A stretch of 64,000 nucleotides of DNA from Ananas comosus (GCF_001540865.1 NC_033636.1:1540374-1604373), one strand, 5' to 3'; counted from the stretch's first letter, positions 44,512 to 56,035 are shown. Translations and numbers: made by a program. The notes: generated from the sequence alone by a model not told the origin.

Positions 44512-45617
44512 AAGCAGAATTGAATTGACTCCACCAGTAAAAGTCATCTTCGAGTCCAGGAAAAATAATTTTTGATTTCCTAATGAAAAGGGAAAGATCA
44601 CTAGCCCCTGCAGAAAGAATAAATTCCGTGAGTTAATAGTTGGATAAGGAAATCAATGCCGCTTCTAGAGGAAACGCGTGATCATAGTAGTCCAAGGTTA
44701 ATCCATATTCATATATAGGATAGAATCCAGCCCTAAGTTGGGAACATAACTTAGTTTTAATCTGGCCCAGCTAAATTGTTCCAAGTTCTACCTTCTCGGT
44801 TTCCTTTTCTATGTTTATTCTCTAGTATTGCCACGAACTAGATTAGTTTGCCTCCATGTGAAGGTATAATGCGATTATTGATAAAATGTTGTCTCACAAA
44901 GCAACATTTAACCCAACTGGCCGCGGTCGCAACCTGATCCATTGCGAAGCCGATTCAATTCAATTCATTTACATCCCCGCGCGCCCTTAAAACCTACTTT
45001 GAACTCTACTCGCCACTGCACTTCGCTCATAGGAACCGGTGAATAGCTTGATTTTATAAGAACCGCGATTAGAATTTCATCTTTACTCTCAAGGAATTAA
45101 CTCAATGTGGGACTATTCAATGATGAACTCTTAACTTCTCCTCTTTTCAACGTGAACTAGCCAATGCCGCCCTTGCATTCAATTTTTTATTTTCCAAGTA
45201 TCTGCGCATCGAGGTTGCCTTTTCGGCTCATCTCTAAAACATGTCATTCAAGTGTTTTAATGAAGTCACCGAAACCCACTCGAGTGACGATATTCGTTTT
45301 AGTCTACATGTCACTCGAATTCATCTGCCCGATGAACTTAACTCGTGCCGCTTTTCGAACCCAACTGTTTTAAACATGCGCTATTATTGAACACATTTCC
45401 GTAGCCCACAGCTTATTGGACCCATTTCTTTTGCAGTGCAGCCAAACTGTCATTATTATGCCCACTCTTCAAAAACCAGTCATATTCATAATGTAAGCCA
45501 CTAACTCAATCTGCCACCACAACATTTGACCTCAGTAGCTTTAAAATCATTTAACCAGTCAGCTTTTGATACCACTTATTAGAATTTGGTCCCTCAGCGC
45601 AAACCCATATGACTCTA
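44512..45617 (+). repeat. Repeat R, copy 5 (indel-rich)
   Basis: Begins GCAGAATTGAATTGACTCC, matching copy 2 from GCAGAATTGATG, and runs to GCGCAAACCCATATGACTC, where a MITE-like sequence takes over. It contains the CCAACTGTTTTAAACATGCG segment shared with copies 3 and 4. One-base indels are frequent. Confidence 0.7.
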
Positions 45618-45850
45618 AGGGTGCGGGGTGCGTTGGTTTCGGGTTATCCTAGCTAGATTACAGGCAATGCACTGCCAGGATTACTGCATTGGTTCATCCT
45701 TATGTAATCAGTTCCGATATTGCCATTACAACAGGTGTGGATTACACCTAATGTGAGAACTTTGGATTACACAAAAACTAAAAAAATAAAAGCAAACTAA
45801 AAGGGGTGCAATCTCTTCTAACTAGTATAATCCAAGCCATAACTAGGTGA
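45618..45850. mobile_element. Harbinger/Tourist-like MITE fragment
   Basis: Starts GGTGCGTTGGTTTCGGGTTA, the familiar GGTGCGTTTGGTT end of such elements, followed by alternating ATTACNNG and GGATTAC words. The opposite CCAAACGCACC end was not found, so the element is incomplete. Confidence 0.45.
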
Positions 45851-46624
45851 ACTTTATACAATAGTATGGCACAAATGGTGCAATATATGTTTTCGTCGTT
45901 TTTTTTTTTTTTTTTTGTTTCTTCTTTTTACTCTTCATCATTCTCCTTCTTTTCTCTTTTTTTGCCTTTTGTTCTTCTTCTCTTTGTCGCCACCTAGTTT
46001 GCCCAAACAACACGACCTTTATCACTATTCTCTTGCGTGCTCTAACGTCGATGGCCTCGACCTCATGCAATGGCTCCGATCCTACTAGCACTCCCACATC
46101 CCAAAGTCGTTGTTGCTGTGAAATGCACTCATCGATGCCCTTTGCGAAGTGTGGCGACATTCTTCTCAACCAGTGCAACTTAAGTCTCAAGCAATGCAAT
46201 TTAGTATCAAACAGTGCAACTTCTATTTTATGCAACGCAACTTAATCTCAAATAGTTTTAAATTATGCAAGTTATCCTCAAATAGTTCAATTTAGTTTCA
46301 AACAATACAACTTATTTTTTCTCTATTTTTGGCCTTTCTTATAGCGGCCACGACATATGATGGTCTTCTCACAAAAAAGAAAATACTTTTTTTATTTTTC
46401 CTTCCATTCTCTGCATTTTTTTGCACCATCTTGCCCCCTTCCTCACCCTCTGCCGTAGCTGCCGTCCCATCCCGGACGTGCTATCCCTCTGGTCCTTATC
46501 AAATTCTACAGCACCCTTGTCGCCGTTGTCGTCTATGACCCTGCCCTCCTCCACAGTCTCACCTCCACCATTCGAGCCATATGCAAGCTGACGTTAACAG
46601 AGGTGTGGGCCATTTTAGTAAACT
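45851..46624. other. T-rich tract, GC-richer patch and decayed tandem repeat
   Basis: 45890-45980 is pyrimidine-rich. 46010-46160 is balanced and gives only short spurious frames. 46171-46310 consists of degenerate units of about 20 nt built on GTGCAACTTAATCTCAAA. A similar word appears at 62690-63260. No gene supported. Confidence 0.5.
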
Positions 46625-46740
46625 TATTTATTTTATTTAGAAATAAAATTAGCTAGAAATATGAATTAATTAGGATTTAAACTTGGGTCTCGGATATCAA
46701 CCACCAAGTCCTTTTCCATTTACTCTAGAAACAGTCAATG
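46625..46740 (-). mobile_element. SINE, copy 2 (partial)
   Basis: Aligns with the SINEs at 36320 and 56792: TTTATTTAGAAAT, TTAGGATTTAAACTTGGG (B-box side) and GGATATCAACCACCAAG through to the A-box side CCATTTACTCTAGAAACAG. The conserved 3' tail (AGCATGCTACC) is absent, so the copy is truncated. B and A boxes have both mutated. Confidence 0.6.
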
Positions 46741-47210
46741 CAAAGTGTTACTTTTTAACCATGAAGTACTAAACTCATAGAATAAAAATATCCTATAACA
46801 TTTGGGGCAATTTGAAATTTACACAAGACGTACGGACGGTGAAAGCAATTACCAGGCATTAACCCTGACAACAACTCGCACCACGCTACCGCGTGGTTTT
46901 GGTTTTTCTTTTGGGGTTTTGATGGATCGAAATTTTTTCTAATTAGGATTGGACAAACTCAAACGAGAATCTTGAAAGCTCCTTGGAAAAAACAACAGAA
47001 TTCCGCACCAAATTTCTAACAACAAATTATCCCAGCACCGTACCAACCAAACCCCTAATAAAAAAAAAAATCCCCATCCTCTTGCTTCCCCCTCCCAATT
47101 TCCCTCTCCTCTGTTACCACACCAAAACTCTCTCCCACATCAAGCAACTCACCACGGAGGAGAAGTAAAACAAGAAAATAAAAATAAAAAATAAAAAAAA
47201 AATAAACACG
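46741..47210 (+). other. Region upstream of gene copy B
   Basis: Contains C/T-rich sequence (47070-47130), then an A-rich leader (AAAATAAAAATAAAAAATA) ending just before ATG 47211. This fits a plant 5' UTR. No TATA motif at a convincing distance can be singled out. It is not alignable with the upstream region of copy A. Confidence 0.4.
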
Positions 47211-50200
47211 ATGATGATCCATTCTCTCTTCCTCCTCCTCGTCGTCCTCTCTTTCCTTTCCCTGCTTACCAGTACCTTCGGGTCCTCAGCCGATGATGCT
47301 TCTTCTGCCGCCAATTGCTCTTCTTCCTCCACCTGCGGCGGCGTCGAGATCTCCTATCCGTTCTGGCGCTCCGACGGTCCTCCGTCTTTCTCCGCCGTCC
47401 ACTGCGGCTACCCCGGATTCGGGATCGCCTGCGAAGAAGACAAGCAGCAGCCTATCCTCCAGATCGGCTCCGGCCACTCCTACAAGGTCACCAATATCGA
47501 TTACGCCAACCGCACCATCAACCTCACCGACATGGATGTCATCCTAGCGACCCCCGACACGATTGGGTGCCCGAGATCCCTCCACAACTTCACGTTCTCC
47601 AGCGACGTCGCCTCTTCGCTGAATTACACCGGCGCGGACGCCAACCTCACCTTCTTCTTCGGCTGCCCCGACCCTGCAGGCCTGCAGCCCGATTTTCCGC
47701 ACAACGTGATTCCCTGCCTCGGCTACGAGGGCAACAGCACCTTCGTCTTCCGGAGTGACGACGTCCCGTATAACTTTACTTTTTGGAGCGGCACGTGCGA
47801 GGACGTAGTGGTGGCGCCGGTGCTGCTTGATATCCTGGCGACGTATAATTTCAGCGAGGCGCTGAATTACGGGTTCCAGCTGGCCTGGATGGCGGGCGCT
47901 GCCGAAGGGTGCGGGGAATGCGAGAGCTCCGGCGGGCGCTGCGGCTTCAACCAGACGAGCGCTTCTCCCCTCTGCTTCTGCCCCGACGGGACGCGAGCCG
48001 GCGGCGATTGCCCTGGTATGTCTTCATGCCTGCCTGCTCTTTCTTTCTCTCTGTTTCTCGTCTCATTTCCATATTGGCCGCTCCGAATCGAGAGTCATCC
48101 CTTTAACACCTTCAAAAAAATTTAAAAGTTGAATAAAAAAAAATTTTTAGAAATTGTAGGGATGATACAGCATGAGACCACTTAATTAATTTACCCGCAA
48201 ATTCAAGGTTCACACAAAGATCTAGTTGCACTGCTATAACACTAGCTTAAATCAACGGTTAGAACAAGAATTAGTACGATTGCACAGCTTTGCAAAATTG
48301 ACAGGGCATTAATTGTTGAAAGAAAAAAATGCTTTCGATTATTAATGTCTGTACGAGGTCTTCTGATAAATTCATAAATCATCAGTAAACACCATTTACA
48401 ACATCACAAATTTGATCGAATGCATTTACCTCGGATTTCAGGGTGAACTGAACATAAACTGACCTAAATTAATCGGTTTGAGAAAATTAAATTAAAACTG
48501 AACTAAACCACACACTATGAAAAGTCCAAAGCAAACCAAATCAAAATTTTAGCTTTCTTTTCGATTTGTTGTTTTTTTTTTCTATTTGAACTGTTGGATT
48601 CTTAAAGGCTGTCTAAATAATATGTCGTACAAAAAATCATTTTGTTTTCTTTTTCTTTATTTCTGCTATCGTAATTAACCATGCAAATTATTGCCATGCA
48701 TGGTGCAGGTTATCAGAGTTCAAAGAAGAGTTGGAGAAAAGGTAATAGTGTTCAAAACTACCATTCTTTTAATTATTTTTTCCAATTAATTAAAAGTGTT
48801 GTTTGATTCTGAAACATTTGTTCTCTGCTGCGCATAGAAAAGTCTTTATTTTTTAAAAAAAAAATTAATTGCAAGATTCTCACTCTCAATGATAGAAAAT
48901 GCAATTTTCTTCTTCTCAACATTTACTTTGTTTTATGTCCAAATCAAGCTAATATATAGATTGTAGCCTAAATAGAGAAATGTTGTTTACTTTCCAAACT
49001 GCCAAAATAATTTCAGTACGAGTTTTATAGTTAATGAATCACAGAGATTGATCACCACGTGATTAATTTAGAGACAACATGCTTTTATATGAGTCACCAT
49101 ATATAAATTCGTTCAATCTCCTCTATAGTTGCATGTCATAAATTAAATTTATATATTAATTCAATCTCCTCTATAGTTTAGTGCCGGCCGGTAGCGGCCG
49201 TTTGATTTCACGTAAAACTATGAAAAAAAAAAATTCGGTGGTATTGGTGCAAGAGAAATAGTGCCAGCCGGCCGTAAGCGGCTTAGAAAGCGTGCTTAAC
49301 TGGCATGGACGAATTATAATATGGTGTGTTAAGAGCCGCTGAAAATGAGGAGCCCCTGGGCAGGAAGGGATGAGAAAGTGGGTGAGGAATGTGGGAGTAA
49401 TTCCCACGACCAATAAAGAAGCGACTGTAGCATTCCCTATGACACAAGTCGCACGGTAACTGCAGGCTGATAGTAATACTATAAATTACACAACGATACC
49501 TGAAATAAGAATCTTTCTCCCTTACAAACAAGAAGACTATTCTTATTTCAGCATTTCTCTATTTTCTAGGAGTAGAACTACTTTTGTAATCTTTCCTTTT
49601 CTACAGTTTAAGAACTTTTCTAGAAATAGATAGTGATTAGGAGTACCATATAAATCTCTGCAAGCTTCTAGTTCCGTCATAACCTGCTTGGTTCTTTCAG
49701 CTGAGTCTGCCTTATACCTCAGTTTGACATATCGTATTGAGGAAGAACCCGATTAAGTCGATCCCTACTCAATCGAATTGCTTGATCGTGTGGCACACTC
49801 GAGAGTTAGTCCGAAAACTGATCTGCCACTAGAAAACTCGTCTGATTTGTCAACTACTTGACCCGGTCAACCTCTTGATAAGTTTGGTTCGCTATCCAAT
49901 AGGTGGAAAAAAAATTTGGAGAAAAACAAATTTTACGCTCTTTGGTGTTTGTTTTGTCCGAAAAGTAGTTTTCCATCATGACTTTTTGCTTGAAAGAAAA
50001 AGATATAAATAAAAAATATTATATGTATTTTCTCATAATTTATATTATATATTATTAATATATAATAACTATTATCTGATTTAAATACTTCTACACCGTT
50101 AGACTTGCAAAAGATATATATCAACTATTAAAAATTACTGATTTTGAACTCTTTCGATCGCTAGGTAAATGATATAAAAAAATTACAAAATTTGTTTTCT

Positions 50201-50325
50201 AGATACTTCAAATATATTAGATCAAGCTTAACGAAGTCGATCGTCGATTCGGAAGCTCCATAATAACAAACGGCTTAGGAGCACGGAGGCCGCCATGCTC
50301 CTAATAGCACACAAGACCTACTCAC

Positions 50326-50377
<52 letters not shown>

Positions 50378-53300
50378 GGATTCGGGCAGAACCAATGCTT
50401 TTAAGATATGTGATATATTCACAACCTAGTCAAGGGTAATATGATAATTCAAAACTGACGTGATGTCAAAGAAAAAATTTGTTTTGATACTTGTATTCAA
50501 AATGAAAGTGCTTAGATAGATCTCACAACACACTACAATAAAAACGATGTATAGCGACACTTTTAAATATCGGTATAAGTAAAAAAAGGTACTAAATTAT
50601 AGGCACTTTTAAAAAGTGTTGCTATATATGGTGTTATTAGGTATATAGTGACAGTTTAAGAGTGTCGGTATAATCTAAAAAAGTGCTGTTAATTTACCAA
50701 CACTTATTTAAGCATTTAGCAACCGCTGGAACTCTACCTCGTTGGCTGCGGTGGCAGAGGAGGAGAGCGAAGGGCTCTTCGTCTAGGATTTCAATGGATT
50801 GAGTGCGGTGGCAAACTAAAAAGTCTGATTTTTTTTTTTCCTTCCCCCGAACTCCTTCAAAAAAACCCTAGTTCCCAAAAATAAAACAGATCCATCTCCT
50901 TCCCCCCCAACACCCTCTCCCCAAAAAACCCTATCGCCTAACATCTCCAGGATTTAAAATAGTCTTATATATAAGATGTAATAAGACTAAACATCTACCT
51001 AGCTATTATATTCATAACCTAGTCAAGGATAATAAGATAATTCAAAGTTGACGTGATGTCAAAGAAAAAATTTGTTTTAATACTTCTATTCAAAATGAAA
51101 GTGTTTAGATAGACCTCACGACATAATGTGTTCAAATCAAACTTTAATCATTTGATATGGTTTGTAAGATCTAGATGGCTTATATATCCAAAATCATAAC
51201 TTTTCAAAATTCATTATTAAGACATTTAACAATTGTAAAATCAACAACATAGAAAGGTTTGTTGTTTGATGCACGAAAAGTATGTATAAAATTCGTGAGG
51301 TTTCATTTATAAGACCTTTTAATATTGTGGATCAAATTCAATAGATTAATTAAGCTATGACTGAGGAGCTTCTCATTTATTTATTTAGGTGCAAGCAATA
51401 AGTTCTTTCTCCTCCCTCCTTAAAGATGGCAGTGGCTAAGAAGTTGCGTAAATGCCATATCAGACCTGCAATTGAGTTTATAAATGTGGCAGTGGCTAGG
51501 ACTATATGTTAGGGCGACAAAATTAATTATTATGACAATTAATTGATGACAAAATTTGGTAATAACAATTCATAAAGTTTGAGTTATAAATATGTAACAA
51601 ATTAAATTTTGAGGTCAAAGCGCCATCACCTCCTAGTTTAATTTAAGGATTATGAAATTTAAAATTAACTTAATGAAAGATGTAAAATTAAAGATAGGTG
51701 ATTCATTGATATTCCTGTTAGGCATGGCAAGTGATGAAACAATTTATTTTATTTTATTTTTTTTTTTTTGAGAAAAAGTAGCATGCTACCACTTCATTCA
51801 TTTAGAAAATGAACTAGGCTACAAGGTGAGGCAGCCAGGGCCTCAGGGAAAAGGAAAACGGAAACTACACTAAACAAAACTAAGAAACAAAGAAAAAGAT
51901 AAGCAACGGGAACAACAGGACTAACTACGGGTGCAGAAACTACGCCACAAGTCTATGAGTGTTCTAATCTCTACCAATAGGTACCCGAGCGGTCGTTTAG
52001 TCTTCTCGAAGATTTTTCTGTTTCTTTCCAACCAGAGTGTCCACCAAGTCGCTGCAATAGTCGCTAACTCTCTACCCCCCTGTGCTCCTCTGATGTTGTC
52101 GCTCCTCTCCCACATCCCCTTGACAGTAGCACAGTTACGTACGAAGCTTTTGTTTGGTAAGAGTCTCTCCAGCAGAGCTTTAACACCATCGCACACTGCG
52201 AATAGGTGGTCCACCGTCTCCAATTCCTCCAAGCAATATACACATCGATCGTCCCCACTCCAGCCCCTTTTCTGAAGATTGTCCACTGTTAGAATCTTAT
52301 TTTTCAGTACTAACCAAACAAAAATCTTGACTTTAAGGGGAGTTCTAATCTTCCATAGCCGATGGAAACGATTAACAATGACGCCACCGTCACGTAAAAA
52401 ACGGTATACAAATTTGATCGAAAAAAGTCCGGTACTGGACCAGCGCCATACTAAACTGTCTTGTCCAGTATCGAGGCACCACCCAGATATGAACTCCTTA
52501 AACTCCTCTATTTGTACGCAGTCGGAATGAGAAGTAGGGGTGAACCCCAACAGGATCTTACTCCACAACCACCCATTGGGGATCTTACTCCACAACCACC
52601 CATTGTCCCCCCAACACTCCTTGGCTTTGAATTTCTTGCCGGTGATTTCTTCAAAGATACTCGGGAAGATTGTTCGTAAGGAAGCTTCGTCACACCAAAT
52701 ATCCGTCCAGAGACTAACCAGGCGCCCATTCCCAATCTTGAATGACATCCCGCACTTAAAAATATTCCTTGTAGTTAGCACGCTCCGCCACCAAAAAGAA
52801 TCAGGTCTGAATGATCGGCCTTCCGCGAGCGGTTTCCTACGGGTATAGTAAATATCATTAACTAGAGTACCCCACAGGTGATTTTTATCCGTGTAAAATC
52901 TCCACCACCATTTTATCAAAAGTGCTGTTTTCATTGTATCTAAGTCCTTGATTCCAAGCCCGCCCCCCATTTTACTTCTACACACTACTTTCCACTGTAC
53001 GAGACAGTGGCCCCTTGCAACGGTAGATCCCCCTCTCCAGAAGAAAGCTCGCTGCAAAGCTTCAAGTCGATGCAAGACCCACTTGGGTGCTTTGAACACC
53101 GAAAAATAGTACAGCGGTAGGTTTGAAAGAACCGAATTTACAAGAACTAATCTAATATAGAATATTATATATTGATGACAAAATTTAAATCACCATAACT
53201 TATTATCTTCGTCCTTTATCTATATTACTCCAAACTTTTTTAGATTATTTACAACTTTCAACATACTATATATATATATAGGGATGCAAGGTACGTATGA

Positions 53301-54631
53301 CTGAAATGACTAGTTATGTGGCATTCTTGAAATTTAAAGTTAAGATTCTTCTATCCATTTTTAACTATTTTGTAAACTGGATTTTAAGAATAACACAATT
53401 TTTCAGATAAAATACAATTATAGTTTCTTTGTATGTACATTTGTAGTAATTGGTTGTTGTTTCATTCTAATATTAACTATATTGTCTTTCAATGCACACA
53501 AATAACAAAAGATGTTATACTTATTATTATAATCGAATTTTCTAATGGAAATGCACTCTTGTTACCTATGCAGAAGTATTCATTGGAGTTGGAGGGGTTC
53601 TGTTTGTGTGCCTATGTCTCGTTGCTTGTCTCTTATATTATAAGAAGTCTTGTGACTTGCTAGTTTGTTGGAAGAAGAAATCAAAGACTACGCCAAGTGT
53701 TGAATCCTTCGTACAGAAATACGGATCCTTAAACACAAAATGGTACAGATATTTAGAAGTAAAACGAATGACGAAGTCTTTTGCTGACAAGTTGGGACAA
53801 GGTGGTTTTGGTATTGTTTATAAAGGAAGTCTTCCTAATGGCCATCTTGTTGCTGTGAAGATACTAACAAATTCTAAGGAAAATGGGGAGGAATTTATCA
53901 ATGAAGTTGCTAGTATTAGCAGAACATCTCATGTCAATATTGTTAGACTCTTAGGGTTTTGTTTAGATGGATCAAAGCGAGCTCTTATTTATGACTTTAT
54001 GCCGAACGGATCGCTAGAGAGATTTATTTTTAACGACAGGTCTCAAATAGAATCTGCACTTGGCTGGAATAAGTTATTCGAGATTGTAGTTGGTGTTGCT
54101 CGCGGGCTAGAGTATTTGCATCGTGGATGCAACACCCGGATAGTTCATTTTGATATCAAACCTCATAATATTTTATTGGATCGGGATTTTTGTCCTAAGA
54201 TTTCTGATTTTGGATTGGCAAAATTATGCACTTCAAAAGAGAGCATTATCTCGCTGATAGGTGCGAGAGGGACAATTGGGTATATCGCACCAGAAGTCTT
54301 TTCTAGAAACTTTGGAGTTGTCTCAAGTAAATCTGATGTTTATAGCTATGGTATGATGGTACTTGAAATGGTCGGAGGAAGAAAAAATCTTAATGTTACC
54401 ACAACAAGTAGCAGCGCAACTTATTTTCCTCACTACCTTTATAAAAATATTAATCAGTACTGTGTAGAAGCTTGTGGTGACAATGGTGAGGCTACAGAGA
54501 TAGTTAGAAAGATGATTCTAGTTGCATTATGGTGTATTCAAACCATGCCAGATGATCGTCCTTCAATGAGTAGAGTGGTAAATATGTTGGAAGGTGACAT
54601 CAGTGATCTACAACTACCACCTAAGCCATAA
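47211..54631 (+). CDS. LRK10L-like receptor Ser/Thr kinase, copy B (three exons)
   Basis: Exons 47211-48015, 48709-48741 and 53574-54631 join in frame to 631 codons, with GT-AG introns. Residues 1-25 form a signal peptide ([14 protein letters not shown]). About 36-112 is GUB_WAK_bind ([28 protein letters not shown]) and about 195-262 a WAK_assoc-like Cys region ([16 protein letters not shown]). Exon 2 gives a basic linker. About 281-302 is a single membrane helix. About 350-620 is the kinase: glycine loop [16 protein letters not shown] Lys 375, helix-C Glu 390, catalytic loop HFDIKPHN (Asp 473), DFG 491-493, APE 518-520 and SDVYSYG Asp 534. HFD in place of HRD makes it a non-RD kinase, a class often tied to innate immunity. 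Known members sit in the plasma membrane and respond to pathogen or wall cues; ligand unknown. Intron 2 carries a LINE. Start chosen as the first ATG before the signal peptide; ATG 47214 is an equivalent alternative. Confidence 0.88.
48016..48708 (+). other. Intron 1 of copy B
   Basis: GT at 48016-48017, CAG acceptor ending at 48708. Close to copy A intron 1 (2632-3316), especially beyond about 48280, and much closer than the exon 1 sequences are to each other. No element recognised. Confidence 0.7.
50329..50378. repeat. (CT)n(AT)n microsatellite, intron 2 of copy B
   Basis: Uninterrupted CT dinucleotides to about 50360, then AT dinucleotides. It corresponds to the longer, interrupted tract at 5373-5475 in copy A. 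Confidence 0.9.
50405..51130. repeat. Pair of ~125-bp direct repeats in intron 2
   Basis: 50405-50535 and 51005-51130 share the words CCTAGTCAAGG, ATAATTCAAA, TGACGTGATGTCAAAGAAAA and TTCAAAATGAAAGTG in the same order. Copy A has the same pair (about 5500-5610 and 6040-6130), so the structure predates the gene duplication. The second half of the first copy runs into a CACTA-like start (CACTACAATAAAAACG, 50529). A TE-associated duplication is likely. Confidence 0.65.
51745..53163 (-). mobile_element. 5'-truncated L1-type LINE in intron 2 of copy B
   Basis: Minus-strand insertion with a poly(A) tail (poly-T at about 51746-51769), a 3' UTR and the C-terminal end of ORF2. It is cut off at about 53163 in the RT thumb region. 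Copy A has an empty site at the equivalent point (about 6735-6765). Flanking bases are AT-rich and a short, uncertain target duplication (TGATGAAACAATTTA / TGATGACAAAATTTA) is possible. The 3' tail TTTAGAAAATGAAC...GCATGCTAC is shared with the SINEs in this window. Confidence 0.85.
51921..53160 (-). pseudogene. LINE ORF2 C-terminal fragment (RT thumb and zf-RVT)
   Basis: Open minus-strand frame, readable upstream to about 53160 ([19 protein letters not shown]) and through [20 protein letters not shown], the end of the plant L1 reverse transcriptase. Downstream, the zf-RVT domain shows [15 protein letters not shown] and a Cys/His cluster ([18 protein letters not shown]). The catalytic RT core and endonuclease are gone. 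An in-frame 27-bp tandem duplication (52553-52606) repeats [13 protein letters not shown] residues. No stop codon interrupts the remaining frame, which suggests the insertion is fairly young. Confidence 0.85.
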
Positions 54632-55737
54632 TTGATGTTTTTTTCTTTTTGCTTAAAAGAATAAATGTTTGTTACTAAACATTCCGCTATCTTGAAGAGA
54701 AGCATTTTATATCTGTAGTCTTGCTAAATGTAAGATATCTAAAAGACTAAAGATTGAAATTTATTGTTAATCTGCAAAGTTTTCCAGGTAAATGGTAAAA
54801 TGTTTTAAAGATTTCAATCTTATGATTCAAAATAAGGGATTCAGTTCTTTATTTATATGTTAGCTCAAAAAAATTTTGCTTCTCATTTATATTTGTTTAG
54901 TGCGGCCTGAGATTTTTATGGTGTATTTTGGTACTTTTAAGCGGTATTTTATAGGTATTTTAATATTGGAATTTTGATTTAATTTTGGGGAAATGAGTTT
55001 TTAATTGAGGCATAAGGTGTTGGGTACTATTCACATAAGTGAATAGTAATTCGGGAGATATTTCGAAGCTTCAGCTTGAGGATGGCTTCGGATGTGAATC
55101 GGACACCGTTCCGGATGACCCAATAGGTCTTTTTTGATGGTCCGGCTATGCCGGAGGTGATGGCACTGCTCAATTTCATGTCCATGCATGATTTTGGAGG
55201 AAATCAGAGTTTATCGTAGATTGGCCTTTGATTACTCGATGTTCTTGATTTTTAGTCATATTTGATGTTCCGTTTTGCGTGAAAATTTATAGGTCTGTAC
55301 CACTAGGCATATTACATGCACTGGTGAGTTTTTGGAACAAAATTTAATGATTGGAGTGCTAAATTGTTATTTCTGAAAGTCTCAAAATTGAGCACTTTGC
55401 GAAGAGGTTATCATTTTACGTGAGAAATCTCACAGTTTTGGCAAGTGGAGAGATCCACATGAAAGTAGACTCAGAAAGGATCTTACGTTTCAAATTTTGC
55501 GGAATTCGAATTTTTCTGTGCATTACGGCATTGAGATGAATTGGTGAGAGAGTTTCACAATCGAGAGAGTTTTGACGAGATGCTCATTATTTTGTGCTTT
55601 TGATCACACGAAACCTTGTGGAGGGACCTTTGTGCGAGGTGACCATGTTAGCTCAGAGGGGGTTGTATAGTAAATGAAGGTTAAGAGGGGGTTTTTGTCT
55701 AAAAGTTAATATATATGTACATTTAAATATAAGGACT
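54632..55737. other. 3' flank of copy B, then LTR-like sequence
   Basis: 54632-54903 matches copy A's 3' flank; similarity stops where TGAGATTTTTATGG begins (about 54909). 54905-55710 has no coding frame. Its composition and phrases such as ATTCGGGAGATATTTCGAAG and CGGATGTGAATCGG recall plant Gypsy LTRs, but no second end or target duplication was found. Confidence 0.4.

Positions 55738-55803
<66 letters not shown>
55738..55803. repeat. (TA)n(GA)n microsatellite
   Basis: TA dinucleotides to 55759, then GA dinucleotides to about 55803, uninterrupted. Confidence 0.95.
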
Positions 55804-55806
<3 letters not shown>

Positions 55807-56035
55807 TAGGGCTAGAATACTTGTAAAAGTATCATGGGGGTGATACTTGTGTGTTTTTAGCCCTTGGATGGAGAGATGTGAGGTTGAGATGATGGTGGTA
55901 GGTGGTGGTAGGTGATGGTAGGTGGAATAGTGTTTAATCCAATGGCTATTAATAATCAAAAAGTAGATCCAATGGCTTAAAACCTATTAGCACCATGATG
56001 GTGATACTTGTAAAAGTATCATAGCTCAACTATAT
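55804..56035. mobile_element. Self-complementary MITE between TA tracts
   Basis: The left end GGGCTAGAATACTTGTAAAA and the right end TTGTAAAAGTATCATAGCTC carry the palindrome ATACTTGTAAAAGTAT in complementary arrangement, with a third GTGATACTTG near each end. The element sits between (TA)n(GA)n and (TA)n tracts, as for MITEs that target TA repeats. The interior contains a small GGTGGTAGGTGATGGTAGG tandem (about 55890-55925). Confidence 0.6.

Noticed and set aside
46171..46310. CRISPR-like array
   Set aside because: Units are degenerate with no constant repeat or spacer structure, and this is plant nuclear DNA.
51931..52848. Plus-strand frames of 70-114 codons
   Set aside because: They are antisense shadows of the LINE ORF2 fragment on the minus strand.
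55741..55803. Regulatory GAGA element
   Set aside because: A plain dinucleotide microsatellite with no gene beside it; no evidence of regulatory use.
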